Assembly (NCBI GenBank): GCA_937900465.1
Contig: CALCEJ010000115.1
Coordinates: 1-6,140, forward strand
DNA: 6,140 bases
Direction: 5' to 3'
Source of the DNA: an uncultured Bacteroidales bacterium
GTDB taxonomy: Bacteria > Bacteroidota > Bacteroidia > Bacteroidales > UBA932
How positions within the stretch are numbered: position 1 is the stretch's first letter; each line of letters begins with the position of its first letter. Positions 5,244 to 6,140 of this stretch are shown here, in pieces. The notes under the pieces are model-generated. The model was given only the letters and a program-made list of their open reading frames with translations, was not told the origin of the DNA and made no database searches. Position numbers and translations under genes: made by a program.

Positions 5244-6140
5244 TTCTTGAGTGCTTCAAATTCTTTCATACAATCCACAAGAGCCTGCACATCCTCTTCC
5301 TTGCAGGCGTTGTAAAGCGATGCGCGGAATCCGCCGACACTCCTGTGGCCCTTGATTCCTACCATTCCCCTCTCCTTTGCAAATGCAAAGAATTCGTCCT
5401 GGAGATCCTCGTGGCCGGGAGCCATCACAAAGCAGACGTTCATAAGGGAACGGTCCTCCTTCCGGGCTGTTCCTACGAAGAGGGAGTTACGGTCGATTTC
5501 ATCGTAGAGGAGGGCAGCCTTGCGCTTGTTGATTTCGTAGATTGCCTCTACGCCGCCGATGCCCTTCAGCCACTTCAGGGTCTCGTTCATCACGAAGATG
5601 GCGAAGACGGGAGGAGTGTTGAACATCGAGAGCTTGTCGATGTGGGTACGGTAGTCGAGCATCGTGGGGATGTAGCGGCTGACCCTTCCCAGGGCGTCCT
5701 TCCGGATAATTGCGAAGATGACTCCGGCAGGGCCCACGTTCTTCTGGGCGCCGCCGTAGATCAGGTCATACTTCGCCACGTCCACAGGGCGGGACATAAT
5801 GTCCGAAGACATATCCGCGATGAGGGGGCAGGGGCAGTCGATGTCCTCGTGAATCTCCGTTCCATAGATGGTGTTGTTGGTTGTAATATGGAGATAGTCG
5901 AGGTCCGCGGGGATTTCGAAGCCCTTGGGAATATAAGTGTAGTTCTCGTCCTTCGAGCAGGCAATCGCATAAGCGTCGCCGATGCCCTGGGCCTCCTTGA
6001 GAGCCTTATGGGCCCATACTCCTGTATCGAGGTATGCCGCTTTCTTCTCGAGGAAGTTCATTGCCACATACAGGAACTGCAGGGATGCACCGCCGCCGAG
6101 GAATACGACCTCGTGGGTGTCAGGAATATGGAGAAGCTCC
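5240..6140 (-). CDS. serC: Phosphoserine aminotransferase, N-terminus outside window
   Basis: This PLP enzyme converts 3-phosphohydroxypyruvate and glutamate to phosphoserine and 2-oxoglutarate, the second step of serine synthesis; family members can also act in pyridoxal phosphate synthesis. The frame is open to the right edge: upstream of the GTG at 6067 it continues as ELLHIPDTHEVVFLGGGASLQF, so the GTG is not the start. About 299 residues are visible of the usual 355-360. Seen: GGGAS, which contacts the cofactor phosphate; TTNNTIYGTEI; ADMSSDIMSRP with the cofactor-ring aspartate; the Schiff-base lysine in GGAQKNVGPAG; NTPPVFAIF; and near the end GHRSVGGFRASLYNA, which binds substrate phosphate. 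The stop TGA (5242-5240) overlaps the serA ATG by four bases, a sign of translational coupling. The promoter lies outside the window. Confidence 0.97.
   Translation of the reverse strand, partial: ELLHIPDTHEVVFLGGGASLQFLYVAMNFLEKKAAYLDTGVWAHKALKEAQGIGDAYAIACSKDENYTYIPKGFEIPADLDYLHITTNNTIYGTEIHEDIDCPCPLIADMSSDIMSRPVDVAKYDLIYGGAQKNVGPAGVIFAIIRKDALGRVSRYIPTMLDYRTHIDKLSMFNTPPVFAIFVMNETLKWLKGIGGVEAIYEINKRKAALLYDEIDRNSLFVGTARKEDRSLMNVCFVMAPGHEDLQDEFFAFAKERGMVGIKGHRSVGGFRASLYNACKEEDVQALVDCMKEFEALKK

Overview
The window looks like a chromosomal segment of a Bacteroidota bacterium, most likely Bacteroidales. Four things point that way. MetRS has a KISTS version of the KMSKS loop and a fused C-terminal tRNA-binding domain. 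The serC-serA-DUF1015 operon has the order typical of that phylum. SerA is of the short, ACT-less, lysine-bearing type. A promoter resembling the Bacteroides TTTG / TAnnTTTG consensus is visible. The genus cannot be fixed from the sequence. The housekeeping genes are clearly GC-rich, and the central island is visibly richer in AT.

Layout. Positions 1-1503 (+) hold the 3' part of metG, running in from the left edge. Its C-terminal half carries an unusual in-frame insert of roughly 60 residues that contains two palindromic DNA structures. Positions 1504-1656 are a GC-rich, non-coding, imperfect direct repeat. Positions 1659-2998 form a self-contained island: a Y1/HUH REP-associated tyrosine transposase (RAYT) gene with its own candidate promoter, flanked by three 36-bp palindromes on the left and two on the right. 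Both arrays have a 52-bp period, and the right one is in inverted orientation. The RAYT frame is cut by an in-frame TGA 41 codons before its apparent natural end. Positions 3054-6140 (-) are the operon serC (partial at the right edge) - serA - DUF1015.

How the genes relate. SerA and SerC catalyse the first two steps of phosphorylated serine biosynthesis (3-phosphoglycerate to 3-phosphohydroxypyruvate to phosphoserine). They overlap by an ATGA, and the DUF1015 gene follows after 6 bp, so all three are probably co-transcribed. metG and the ser operon converge, and the RAYT/REP island sits between their 3' ends, a site where insertion harms neither gene.

The most interesting content is the RAYT-REP island, with paired inverted arrays and a nonsense-interrupted transposase, and the separate palindromic insert inside the essential metG gene.
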